Shown here piece by piece: positions 12,700 to 28,450 of a stretch of DNA of 64,000 bases. Each line of letters starts with the position of its first letter. Within the stretch, counting starts at the first letter, position 1. A program made the position numbers and the translations under genes. Source of the DNA: Okapia johnstoni (Eukaryota; Chordata; Mammalia; Artiodactyla; Giraffidae); the NCBI GenBank assembly GCA_024291935.2, contig CM044312.1:49234001-49298000 (forward strand), read 5' to 3'. The notes below the pieces were generated by a model, which worked only from the letters and a program-made list of their open reading frames with translations, did no database searches and had not been told where the DNA came from.

Positions 12700-13120
12700 A
12701 CATATTGTTTATTAATTCAGCTACTATTTATCGATTGCCTATTCTGTGCCAGGCACCGCTGTAGCCCTGGGTAACAGAAGAGATGAGAATCGCTGCCTTT
12801 GTGGATGTGAGACTGCTGTGGGAGCCAGGTTATAAACAGATGATTAAATCAAGTCATAGTCAGTCACATAGAGTTAGGTGCTATGGGGTGAAATGAAGGA
12901 GAGGAGGGAAGATTAGAGTGCCAGGGATGGGGCAGGATGGCACAGGGATTACATTCTAATGTAGGCACATCACTTGCCAGCTGTGTGAGCTTCAGCCAGT
13001 TTCTTGATTTCACCAACTTTTAGTTGCCGTGACTGTAAAATCCAACAACGGCACCTAGCTCAATTAGAAGGTCACAGGTAAGAGGAAGTCAGTACCTGGC
13101 ACACAGTAAGTGCTTCATAA
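12700..13120. repeat. MIR/L2-class old repeats
   Basis: Two adjacent pieces: a plus-oriented 'TGTGCCAGGCACCGCTGTAG' block and a reverse MIR core at 12960-13120. Confidence 0.55.
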
Positions 13121-13555
13121 CTGACAACTGCTACTACTACCACCACCATCACTGCCAACAAAGACTTGAAAGCAACGTTTGCCCAGATAATCCTCCCCAG
13201 GGCAGGTAGAGGGAGAATAACTCCATCTGATCAGATTCCAGCTCCCTGACAGGGGCACAGAGTTCTTGGGGGTTCTGTTGCTTTAAGCAGATGAAAAGGG
13301 GGATAAATCTGCTTCTGCAGCCCCCCTGATTCAGAATGCTTAACCTGACTTCCTTTCATGATTTCAGGCAGGGCTCAGCACATCCCTGCTGCTCTACCTG
13401 GGAGTTCAGTGTCTGGGAGGAGTTAATTCACTGGGTGCCAGCAGTTGGTTTTGGCTGGGGGATTGGGGAGGTCACAGATTCTGGGAGATAGTGTGCAGGC
13501 TGTGTGCAGCAAGGTGGCTGGAGCCCTGAGCTAGGAGGGAGGCATGTCTTCTTTC

Positions 13556-13625
13556 CTGTGTGTGTGTGCATGTGTATATGTGTGTCAGAAAGAGAGACAG
13601 AGACAGAGAGAGAGAGACAGAGGTA
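13556..13625 (+). repeat. GT then GA simple repeat
   Basis: TGTGTGTGTGCATGTGTATATG followed by an AGAGACAG-type purine run; explains the short open frames here. Confidence 0.8.
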
Positions 13626-14949
13626 GGGGAGGAGAGGAGATCCCATTTCTCCTCCCTGGGCCTCTGCCAGGACAAAATGAGGTGCACTGGTTTTCATCAA
13701 GGTGGACCATCACCTGCAGAACCTGTGGTGAGGTGGGACACATCCTCCTGGTAGGTAAAACTTGACCTTCTAGGCTCCAAGAGTCCCGCAGGCCTCTTGC
13801 ACCTACAAGGTGTCTTGGGGCGGGTTAGCCAGCAGTTGGGCCAGACCACTGCCACTGGTGGGCCTGGGGCAGTGACCACTAGGTCCAGCTCCAAGGTGGG
13901 GGCCCAGGTCCCAGAGCCTCTCTCAGGCCCACCTGGTGCCAGGACTCCAATTAAGGCTCACCAGACAGCCCCTTTTCCCTGAAAAAAATTGCTGCCAAGT
14001 GGGGACTTGGCACTTGATTTAAGACTTCAGCTGACTTCTCAGCCATCCAGAAGTGGGCCTCAGCCTCACGTCTGTTGCTATTTTTCAGTTACATGATACA
14101 ATTCTAACTTGATTTACATAGCCTTTTTCTTTTCTTTTTGAAGTCGTGTTCCATCAACACTGGCAGCTCTTTCCACAGTCTATCAGCCAGAGTCGTCTTC
14201 TTGCCCCTAAATGGTCAGTGGAGGCCCCTTAGCAAGTCAGAGGACACTGAGCCCACCCTGCCAACCAGAAACCCATCTCAGTGTGGAGGGGACCTAGTGA
14301 TCCCCATTCCCCCTCGCCCATCTGGTGGACAGTGCTCTGGGCTCAGAAATAGTAAGCCCAGGGTGCTGGACTCTGGGGCCAGAAGCTTGGACACCCATTA
14401 GGGCTGAGCTGAGCAGCTGAGTTGAACCACTCCTGGTGCTCAGGCATCTTCCAGGGTCCCAGTGCTTCACACAGAGCCTGAGTGTGGGAGTCACGCAGAT
14501 GCTGGTTTCGATTTTAATTATTTGCAGGTGAACATCCCTCTCCAGAGGCGGGAGGAGGGGGATACAGTCTCTTTTTAATTATTCAGAGCATTATTTACAA
14601 GGCCCTCTGAGTTGCAGCCCTGACCCAGGGAGACGCTGGGCTTTTCTTCTACAATTACTTGCCCAGACTGATCCCAACAGCATCACCCTGCCCCATCTCT
14701 GCTGCATGCCCTCCCCTCTCCTCACACCCCCTGCTTCCTGCCTTGTGAGCAGAGCTTTGGAGGCACCGCTAAGCCTAGGCCTGGGTGGGAGTGGCCTCAG
14801 GGCAGCAGCCAGGGGCCCAGGCAGAGACGGCCCTCTCAGTGGGCCTTGAAAGCCAAGTCTGATCCTGTCACGCTTCTGCTCAAGTGCCAGAAATGACTCA
14901 CCTCACAGAGAGAAAGGGCCTGGGCTTTCCGGGGGCCTTCTGGGCTCTC

Positions 14950-15185
14950 CACACACAGGCATGTGTTCACACACACACACAAACACACACACACACACAC
15001 ACATACACAAGTACACAGGCATGCATGAACAGCATACCCTTCACACCCAGGTCTGCAGGCATGTGTCCCCTGTGTGCACAAACACAGACCCTTGCGTGAA
15101 CAACACACAGATGCCTGCACACACATGTGCACACATATGCACATGCATGCACATACACACACATACACACACATATGCACCTGCA
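14950..15185. repeat. CA-rich alternating purine-pyrimidine tract
   Basis: Pure (CA)n at about 14969-15003 flanked by degenerate CACATGCA units to 15185. Confidence 0.85.
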
Positions 15186-17340
15186 TAACCCTGCACCTGG
15201 AACTTGCCAGCCACTCACTCTCCCCTCTCAGGGTCATTACCCCCGCTGTTCCCTCTGCCTAGGAGGCACCTGTCTGGACACCTGCCTGGCTCCCTCCCTC
15301 ACCTCCTGAATCGAAGGTCACCGAGGCCCTCCCTGGCTGCCCTCCAGTGCACACTACTGTGCCCCACCAGGCCCCTTGCCTTTAGGCTGGTGCGCCACCG
15401 AGATGAGATGGAGAAGGAGCCCAAGCAACATGTTCCCTCCACCACCTCATGTCAGGAAGAGGATGACCCACTACACTCAAGGCCACAGAGCTGATGACAG
15501 GCTCAGCTGTGCCTGGAATCCAGGCTTCCCAACTCCAGGGCACTGGGTTACCATTCAGCTTCAAGCCCAAAGGCTGCTCTCCCTCTTCTGGAATCTCAGT
15601 TTTCCCTGCTGTGAATTGGGTGGTTGACTCCAAGGCCATCAAGGGGCCTGGCGGCACCGGGACTCCCGTTTCCCGCCAGCTCTTGGGAAGGCTGACAGCA
15701 GGCAGGTTCCATCCATGTTGGCCTCTCCCAACCACTTTGGCATTCTGTTCTCCCTCCCCCCACCCCACCCCCAGCACCACAGTGCAGGAGTGAGGGGGTT
15801 ATTTGGCTGTCTGAAAGCCAAATGCTGGGCTCTCTTAATGGATTTCAGAAGCTTCCTGCCTTTGCTGTCACAGTAGAAAAGATTTCCTTCTTTGTGATAT
15901 TTAAAGAAAAACAAGCAGTTCTGCTTTTTGAGGTCTAAAAAGGGACTATAACTCTGTGTGGGGAGAGGCAGGCGGGTAATTTACTACTGGCAGAATTGAC
16001 AGCAGACCTCTTTCTCAGATCCAGAAGTTATCATTACAAAGAGAGGCTCCTTGTTTGATTTTCCGCATTTCAGGTAGTCCACCAGCAGTGGGAAATGGAT
16101 TTCTCCCTTCATTACAGATGTGTCCCCTGATCGTCTGTAACCCTGTGGTTCCCATTGGGTCTCAGCTGGGCTGGCCTCTCCAGGGGTCATGGCTACGTCT
16201 GCAGAGTAAGGATTTCCCAGCCCTGGTCCTCTGGGAAAACCTCTGACCCCCACCTCCACCACAGCCACGGAGAAGCACCATCGTTTGCTGCTGTCCCTCC
16301 CCTTCCCAAGGAAGGGGCATCGGGCATCCTGACATGCCAGGCCCTATTTATTTAGACCTTTCCTGCTTCTCCATCTTCTTATCCACTGAGTTAACACCCA
16401 CCAGTCACCCAGTCTTTCTGATCTGGGCACACCCCACCCCTGCCCATCTTCCTCCTGCCTTAGATCATACCAATCTCTTTGCCAGGATGATGAGCCCCCT
16501 CCCCATGGCCCCACCTTCAGGCCTTAACCCCTAGTCTACCTGTGGAAACTCCTCCGCGCCCACACCAGCTTCTGCAGGCATCTTTGATGACCCTCCCAGG
16601 GGCCGCAGCTCTTTCCCCTCTCTCCTGGTGCTCACCCTCGCTGGGCCCCATCTCAGGGCCGCCAGCCACACCCATGCCAGACTTGCACCTTCAGCCTGGG
16701 GACTAAAGGGAGGGCCAGAAGGTACTTCCTCTGGACTAAGCTCTCCCTGGGTGCTGGGCTGCAGGGACCCCTCTTGTCCATCCTTCAGGAGCCCTCAGCC
16801 TCTGCTTGCACAGCTCACAGTGACAGGGAGCTCACTCCCTTCTCTCACACCTATGCACGCACTCCCCCGCCAGCCTCCTCAGCAGAAGAATGCCTGTCTT
16901 TCCTTGTGTCAAGCCCCCATCACCCTCCTCCAGGGAGGATTCCTGCCGCCTGAGCCCTTCCTGCTTCCCCAGACACCTTCTGATGTCTGCCATCATGGAC
17001 TGAAAACTCCGTGTTTCAGCTATGTTTTATGTTTACAGCAACTTCTCCCAAAGCTAGAGACCCAAAACAAGAAACGTTAATATTATTTTGTGATCCTGTG
17101 CTTTGGCTGCTAAGGGCTCCTGGCCAGGGCGGGTTTGGCTACTCTGCGCTCCGCTGGTGCCTCGACAGGGCCGACGTTCTGAGAGGCCTTCACTCACATG
17201 TCTGGCGGTGGCTCCACACTGGCTGGGGCAACAGCAACAGCATGGCCACCAGGAGCCAGAGGCCACTGGGCTTTTGCACATGCTCCAAACTGCAGGGTTC
17301 CCCAGAGCCAGACAGGAAACAAGCTCCGGTGTATGAGCAC
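15186..17340. other. Intergenic, GC-rich, L2 trace
   Basis: 15220-15310 resembles an L2 3' end (GCTGTTCCCTCTGCCTAGGA). The rest has several long open frames on both strands but no domain, splice pattern or codon consistency. Confidence 0.45.
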
Positions 17341-18215
17341 ATTTTTTTTAAAAAAAAACTTTATTGTTTAGCGCAGTTTTATGTTCACAGTGAAATTGAA
17401 CAGAAAATAGAGAGGTTCCCATAGCCCTCCGTCTCTGCTCAGCCTCCCCTACTATCAACAGCCCCTGCTAGAAAGGTACCTTTGTTGCAATCAGTGAATC
17501 TAGATTGGTGTGTCATTACCACTCAAAGTCCACAGTTTTCATTGGGTTACTCTTGGGGTATATTCTATGGGTTTTGACAACTTCATATAAAAATACATAT
17601 CCACCATTACAGTGTCATATAGGTTAGTTTCACAGTCCTAAATATCTTCTGTGCTCACCCTATTAATACCTCGCTTCCCCCATCTCTGCAAAAGCTGATC
17701 CTTTTACTATCTCCATAGTTTTGCCTTTTCCAGGAAGTCATCCTAGAGTTGGAATTGTGCAGTATGTAGCCTTTTCCGATGGGCATTTTGCACTCAGTAG
17801 CATTGTTTAGGGTTTCCCTTGTGGCTCAGCTGGTAAAGAATCTGCCTGCAATGTGGGAGACCTGGGTTCGATCCCTGGGTTGGGAAGACCCCCTGGAGAA
17901 GGGAAAGGCTACCCACTCTAGTATTCTGGGCTGGAGAATTCCAAGGGCTGTACAGTACATGAGGTCTTGTTTAAGGTTCCTCCGTGACTTTTAAGGCTTG
18001 AGAGATCGTTATTTTTTACACCTCATATTATTCTGTTATTAGACAGACCAGTTTATTTATCCCTTTACCTATGGGACATCTTGATTGCTTCCGAGTTTTG
18101 ACAATTATGTATAAAGCTGGTGTATACCTCTGTGTACAAGTGTTGGTGTGGACATACGTTTTCAACTTTCTTGGGTAAATACCAAGGAGCAAGAGATGGA
18201 ACAAGCCTCATGTAT
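17340..18215. mobile_element. L1 LINE 3'-region remnant, split by a SINE
   Basis: 'TTTATTGTTTAGCGCAGTTT', GAATTGTGCAGTATGTAGCC, 'TTATGTATAAAGCTGGTGTA' and GGGTAAATACCAAGGAGC follow the usual order of old L1 3' regions. A Bov-tA interrupts it at 17810-17966. Confidence 0.65.
17810..17966 (+). mobile_element. Bov-tA SINE
   Basis: Intact tRNA-derived head including 'GGTTCGATCCCTGG'. TTGTTTA occurs at 17803-17809 and 17967-17973 as target duplication. Confidence 0.9.
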
Positions 18216-18919
18216 TAGTTTTTTTCAAGCCCGTCCTTGTATTGTATTTGCTGATGTTGTATCCACCAAACCAAGACACATGACCAAGTCAGACTGGGAG
18301 AGGGGAGGTGACGGGGAGAAATGGACTTGTCCTCTCAGTGGGAGAAAAAGCAAAGTCATTTGATGAGACAGATTGTCTGCTGGGAAGGGAAGATTTTTGG
18401 TCAGGTTTGCAGTCTACCCCGCTCATGCACACACTTTTTGATATCTCAATCTTCTGCCTGAGCATCAAGTTGTTGGACTGTGGCCCATTTGACATATAGA
18501 GGGAATGAGACAAACTGCTGGATTAGATGGATTTAGCAGCTTTGAAGATCAGACGGTGAAGATGGCAGCAACAATAATAGTCACTTTCACACAGACAAGG
18601 TCTTTATTCAGCAGTACTCATGCATTCATACTGCGTGGTGGGCACTGGGTGTGCTGCAGGGAAATGAATGTCCTCTCCAGGGTGGGAAGGGATGGACACA
18701 GAAGCAGAATAACAGGTGCAATGAAAGAACAGGTGATGTGGTGGGGATGGAGGGGTGAGGAGGGAACATGTGCTCCATGTAGGGGGCAGGAACCCCAACC
18801 CTTGAGCTGAGATGTGAGTGTGAGGAGGGCTGGAGAGGAGACTACTGGGAAGGAGCCCTGCTCCCCCTCCACAGCCCCTCCTCTCCCTCTGTGTCCTGTC
18901 TTCATCTCTGCATGTCTAT

Positions 18920-19025
18920 AGCAGTGCTTTGCAGGGATCTTGTTAAAGTGCAGCTCTGCTCCTGCAGGTCTGGGCTGGGACTTGAGCATCTGAATTTCTA
19001 ACGAGTTCCCTGGGATGCCCATCCT
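18920..19025. repeat. MER5A-like fragment
   Basis: 'GAGCATCTGAATTTCTAACG' followed by AGTTCCCTGGGATGCC, diverged hAT-Charlie MER5A core. Confidence 0.5.
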
Positions 19026-19584
19026 GCTTCCAGAGTCCAGGGCTGTTGGAACCCTGACCTTCTCAGGATGGGATGTCCAAGTTCAGGGACAAACTTGGCT
19101 GGCAGTGAGAGAGGAAGAGATCAAAGGGTCATTCTGGGCTCAGGAGGGACCATGGCAATGGGAGCATGGGAAGAAGAGCAGAGATGGGGGGTAGGGACTC
19201 TGCCTTTGGAGCTGCTGAGTTAGAGGGGCCCAGGACAGACAAGTGGAGGCAGTCAGACACTTGTCAGGAGGGCGGGAGAGCAGGTAAGGCTAAAATACAG
19301 TTTCTCTGTGGATGAACTTCTAGAAGGAATGAGTGACTCCTGAACTGTCCCAATGATGTATTAGTAGAGGCTGTGCGGAATAATCTGTATTTGGTGATTC
19401 AGAAGGCTTTTGTAAGTCATTCAAGACTCCAGGTTTGAAGAATGTGGTCCATCAGGGGTCACTGCTTTGCACTTGGAACACTTGATTATGTTCCTAGGTA
19501 CCCTCCCACAACTAGTGTGCGCCCAGGCTGGAGACTGAGAGGAGGTCCCCTTCTCTGTAGTCTTGTTTCCCAGAATGGCTCTGG

Positions 19585-19715
19585 GCTCAGCAACCGAGGT
19601 ATCACCTGGGGACACATTAGAAATGCAAATTCTCAGCCCACCTCAGACCTACAGACTCAGACTCTGGGTTTTATCAGAGCCCCAGTGGTTCATGAGCAAA
19701 AGAGCATTTTAGAAG
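19585..19715. repeat. MER5A-like fragment
   Basis: ATCACCTGGGGACACATTAG, 'AAATGCAAATTCTCAGCCC' and CAGACTCAGACTCTGGG. Confidence 0.65.
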
Positions 19716-20234
19716 CACTGGCCCAGGTGAGTAGTACTCCACTGGGGTTACACACTTGGATCCCCAGGAGAGTGTGATGAAATGCTGCTGCCTGGGTCCC
19801 TACCTCCAAGAGCTGATGTTTTTGTTCTGGGGGAGGTCCAGGCTGCCTGGGTGACTCTCATGTATATCCAGGGTGAGACCCCAGCCCAGCCCCTTCTCAG
19901 TCCTCTTTGAGGGTCTAGAGCTGGGAATGTTAGAGGGCAGCCCCTTTGTGGAAGTCATTTTCCATCTTTGGGCCTCAAGTGAAACCACCCTGTGCCCTCT
20001 GCTTTGTAGGAGCTGAGGGGTTCCATTGGTGGGGGGGATAGTCATCAAGGAGCAGAGGGAGGGATGAGAGCCTGCCACCCCCAGGGTAAGGGAAAGGGTA
20101 CTAGGACGTTTCCTGGGAGGAGTGCTGGCCATCCTCCCTCTTTTACCTGGAGACAGAAGTCAGGGAGTTAGGGGTGCTAACTCAAGGTGTGCCCAAGAAC
20201 CCTGGTTTTTCAGGGAGAAATCAGAAATCAAGAT

Positions 20235-20410
20235 ACATTCCTTAATGCCTTGTGCTTCAAAGTATGGCCCTTGGACCAGCAGCATCCAGATAGCCTGAGG
20301 CTTGCTGGGAATGCAGAGACTCAGGCCCCGCTGCATTGGACCTATTGGTTCAGAATCCATGGTTTGTCATGATTGCCAGATGACTCACTTCCCCCGTGAT
20401 GCATATTTCT
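20235..20410. repeat. MER5A-like fragment
   Basis: 'CAAAGTATGGCCCTTGGACC', GAATGCAGAGACTCAGGCCC and GGTTCAGAATCCATGG. Confidence 0.65.
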
Positions 20411-22339
20411 TTGCAAAGCTCTAGTGTCCTGGATCCCAGCTAAAATGCATTGTCTAGGACACACAGAGACAGGAGGGTTCTGGCTTCACGGAGGTTGTGT
20501 CTGTTCAATGGTTTCCAGGCTCCTCTGAGTGGGCTGGTCATGGCTTCAGGCCTCAGTGAGACCTAGAAGGGCCCCAGTGAGCCCAAAAGTGGCCCAACTA
20601 TGGAGTTTTCTTTCCTAAGAAGGCCCCTGACATCTGTCCTTCCTGCACTTTGCCTGCCGTTTTCTGCCCTGCGGTGCCCTCTGGTGGCCATTGGGAGCCA
20701 TGGCCACCACATTGCCCTTTCTCTGCTGCCTGAATCCCAAGACCCAACTGAGGTTGGAAGAGGACTTTCCTGTGGCTGCCCTCTGCCATAAGGCTCAGGG
20801 GCCCCTCAGAACACATGGAAGCAGGTAGGAAAACCATGGGCTTTAGCAGCAGGCTAGAAAATGGGTAAAGGGTCCTGGCTCAACTCGTTTCCCTGTCACT
20901 GCCCTTTCCTTTTTGGAACTTGTTCAGAGCTGGAACGTGGGCTGGAGGAGACAGAATGAGTCTGTGTAGGGAGGACATGCAGGCTGGACTGGTTCAGGGA
21001 GCCCTGCGTGGTGACTTCAGGACAGGAGGCTGCTGCCTGGTGCTAGAGGGACTTAACAAGTTTTTACCTTTAGAGACCTGGTCCTGTGGCCAGAGGATTG
21101 ACTGCATTTGCTCAGGGGGCCTGCTCTGTGGGGCATGGACTACGGTAGACAGTGGGAGCTGTGAGGGGCCCATGCCCCAGTTCAGAGAGCATTTAGGGCT
21201 TCACAAGTGAGCCAGGTTTGGGTGGTAGAAGGCCAATATTCTCCCACATGCCAGAGAGAACATGTCAGCCCAGGGTCAGGAGGTGGCTGGGCTGCGAGCT
21301 GGCCGGCTGTGTGGACAAGGAGTGTCTTGAGAGACACATGACCTCGTGAAGGTTCTTCTAGAGATGTGACTCAAGTCTTCCCAAAGCTCCAATTCTTGGT
21401 CATGTGGAGGGGGCAGCCTGACTCCCTGCTCTACCTCCCCTGGTTCAGATGACAACTCCCTGAGGCTCCATCACCTTCTTGGTCCCTAGTAACCTCACCT
21501 CACAGATAAGATATTCTGGGGAGCACCTTGATTTTCCTCCTAAGCTCAGGGTGCTGGGCCGATGGGATGACCTCAGGTAGAAAAAACAGGGGGCACTGAG
21601 TCCATGGGCTGATTGCAGACCCCTGCTCCCCGTGGGTCTTCCAGGTCCCATCTGTGCCCACTCCCAGCAGCTCCATCTCCCACCCAGGTACATCCTCACC
21701 TGGACCTTGGTGCCAGTTCTGACTCTGCAGTGGACTCCATGAGCCATCGGGGACTAGTCACCTTTCCTCCCACGTCTCGGTTTTCCCACCCAAGGGTAAT
21801 AGGAGTTTCTCCTAGAAATCATCCAGTTCTTATGGATGCTTTTGTCCTTTGAGAACCTGCAGTTCTTTTCCTCCAGCTGAAGGGCCAGACTGCTCAGAAC
21901 CGGCCCCACACTTCAGCTCTTGGGGTGTGTGTGTGAGCGGCGCATGCTCTTGAAGGCTCTTCCCCATCCCCTTGGCCTGCGCCCAACTTCCAGGGACCAG
22001 CCCTGCAGATCTTTGCCTGAGCCTGTCTTCTCCTCATACCCAAGAATTGGAAGGCTGAAAATGCTGTCCAGTTAATGCGGTACCCCAGAACCAGCTCTCT
22101 GGGAGTTGCTAAATAAATGTCCCAGCTCCCCCAGGATGGGTGACTTCCCGACAGGTGATTCCAATTCCCACCATGGTGATGGCCTTGGTGACCCATCTTC
22201 ATTATCTACCCACTTGCCTACCTTCTTTCCTTCCTTAGTTCCTGTTGGTGTTTCCTGGAATCCTCTCCCACATAATCTATTTGCTCTCAAATCCTTGTCT
22301 CAGGGTCTGCATCAGGGGGTGGGAGACCCAAATCAAGAC

Positions 22340-22588
22340 AACATGTAGCTGGACCACTTTATTTTCCTGATAGTTGGTGCAGGATATTTGGGGCAGGAAA
22401 GGGGTGTGGGAGACAGATTTCCTGGACTGGGGGCTAGGAGACCTTGTTTATCAAGTGTGACCTTGGGACATAGCACTAAGAATGAAGGGATGGTGTTCAG
22501 GCTGACTCTGCAGTAGGGACCTCCAGACTTACTAGACTTTGGGACCCTGACATCCCCCTCTGGGCAGGCCCTGTCTGCCAGACTGGCT
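22340..22588 (-). other. INMT: INMT 3' untranslated region
   Basis: About 250 nt from the stop codon to an expected cleavage site 15-25 nt past the AATAAA signal. The right boundary is the stop codon; the left one is inferred from the signal. Confidence 0.6.
22358..22363 (-). terminator. INMT: Polyadenylation signal AATAAA of INMT
   Basis: Canonical AATAAA on the minus strand (TTTATT on plus), about 225 nt past the stop codon and the first such hexamer after it. Confidence 0.65.
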
Positions 22589-26840
<4,252 letters not shown>

Positions 26841-26857
26841 TCTGGCTGCGGACCTTG

Positions 26858-26892
26858 CTACATCTCCCACTGCTGTAGTTCCCCATTATATC
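26858..26892 (-). promoter_or_regulatory. INMT: Putative INMT proximal promoter / 5' leader
   Basis: Minus strand carries a TATA-like GATATAAT at 26885-26892, 45 bp before the ATG, and an ATGTAG start-stop element at 26858-26863. If the TATA-like site is used, the 5' leader is only about 20-25 nt. A more distal non-coding first exon is equally possible. Confidence 0.3.
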
Positions 26893-27729
26893 TACCCTCT
26901 TTTCCCAGGCCCTTCCCATGCAGAGTTTCATAATCTCATCAGACAGACCCTCCCTCCTAGGGAGGAGCTGGGATTGCACATCATGGAGTCAGGCCACACG
27001 TTAGCTTTCTGACTGGGGTTTATCTGTTTGGAAATTATCAAAACACAGAAACGCCAACAGGATGGTCAACAAATGCTCCTGGGGGGGTCTCAGTATTTTG
27101 CTTCTGAGAGGTGATGCTTTGAATGTAGATGCTGCTGGCAGGGGTTAGATTTGGGAGAGAATGAAGCAGAGGGTCTGGGCCACAGAACAAAGAGAGAGAC
27201 ACAGATGGGCAAAGACAGATAGACAAAGACAAAGGCACAGAGAGGCCAAGCATCTGGAATAGGTCAAGTATCCTTCTCTCTTTGGGTTTGCTGGGAAAAT
27301 GAAACCCAGAAAGGAAAACCCTGTAGCGTGGAAAACAGAATGCAGAAATGGGTAAAATTTCACTGACTCAGGTCAGTGAGTTTGCTCTTTAAAACTGTTT
27401 GTCCTGAACTTGGTTAAATATTTCCTCCTGTCTTCCGTCCTACTTACTCTATTTGCTTAATCAATCCTTTATTTTGCTGAGGATAAAAGTAAACTTAACC
27501 AGGGCCCCCCAAAAGGTTGAGAAACCTCTGTTTGCACAAATCATTTTAGAAGTGTTGGCATTCATAAACAGAACATGTGATTAAATTTTGTGGAATTTGC
27601 TTGCATGTGCAATCACACACACAAACACACACAGAAACTCACACACGCATAACCACCAGTCAAACGGGGAAAGGATGAATGAGAGCAATGGGCTGTATTG
27701 AAAGGACAAAGCCTGCACTTCTAAGTGGG

Positions 27730-27905
27730 TTTCAGATGGACTTCTTGGTAGGAGCTGGTTTATTTCCAGCGGTTTTCTGGTTGTGATACTATGTTTTGAA
27801 AGATGCTACCATTATGCTATCATTGAAATGTACTCAAATCTCTCTGTATTATTTCCTACGCTGCATGTGAATCTACAAAATAAAAAGTCATGTAAAAAAA
27901 AAAAG
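27730..27905 (+). mobile_element. L1 3' end with poly(A)
   Basis: ATCTCTCTGTATTATTTCC, 'CTGCATGTGAATCTACAAAA' and AATAAAAAGTCATGT followed by an A-run match the ends of old L1 copies. Confidence 0.7.
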
Positions 27906-28274
27906 TGTTTCCAAAAGGGAAAAAAAAAATAGTGTCTTCAAATCTCTTCCCAAAATTCACCTAAGATCAGAGATTTCAGGTAGCAAACTCTACTGTGTTT
28001 TGCAAATGGACAAGTCTGGGGCGTGGTCTGTAAAATGTGCCGGGTGTGTCCCTCACCCTCACCCTCTGCGTTCTTTGTGACAAACAGTAGAGTAGCTGTT
28101 GAGACTTATTCACTCCTTGGAGATTAGGAAGCTAAGGTGATGAGCCTTTTCTCAAGGGGGTCCTGGCAGCAAGTGACGAGGTCTGGGAGTAGATTCAAGG
28201 CCAGCGTCCAAAGCCAAAATGAAGACTCACTCCAAATTTATTGCCTCCTCATCACAAGATGTAGTCTAGCAGGG

Positions 28275-28450
28275 TCCCTTAGCTGTGCTGCTCAAACTAG
28301 CATGCCCAGGAATCACCCGGGGCTCCCTCTAAATGCAGATTGTGGTTCTTGAGATTCTACAGCTATAATAATCCCAGATAATACTGAGGCCAAAGTGATG
28401 TGAACAGCACAGCTCTGGATCCTACAGCCCAGAATCAACATTTATGTTTC
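28275..28450. repeat. MER5A-like fragment
   Basis: 'CAGGAATCACCCGGGGCTCC' and TAAATGCAGATTGTGGTTC; diverged. Confidence 0.6.

Larger units (their letters stand above)
10880..14950. other. Intergenic, mostly unassigned
   Basis: 10880-12690 shows nothing. 12700-13120 holds MIR/L2-class pieces ('TGCCTATTCTGTGCCAGGCA', CCAGCTGTGTGAGCTTCAG). 13556-13625 is GT/GA simple repeat. 14490-14650 has two TTTTAATTATT motifs in otherwise GC-rich sequence. Confidence 0.5.
18216..22339. other. Intergenic next to INMT 3' end
   Basis: Three MER5A-like copies (18920-19025, 19585-19715, 20235-20410). Nothing recognised in 18216-18900, 19030-19580 or 20420-22339, despite numerous short open frames. Confidence 0.5.

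Noticed and set aside
17840..17885. tRNA gene with A/B-box-like sequence
   Set aside because: It is the tRNA-derived head of a Bov-tA SINE, with no tRNA fold or acceptor stem.
1..22339. Possible CRHR2 5' exons, expected near INMT by synteny
   Set aside because: I looked for the receptor's N-terminal and transmembrane segments in the reading frames and found none; they probably lie left of the window.
27860..27905. AATAAA plus poly(A) as a processed pseudogene
   Set aside because: The text matches the usual 3' end of old L1 elements, not a gene transcript.
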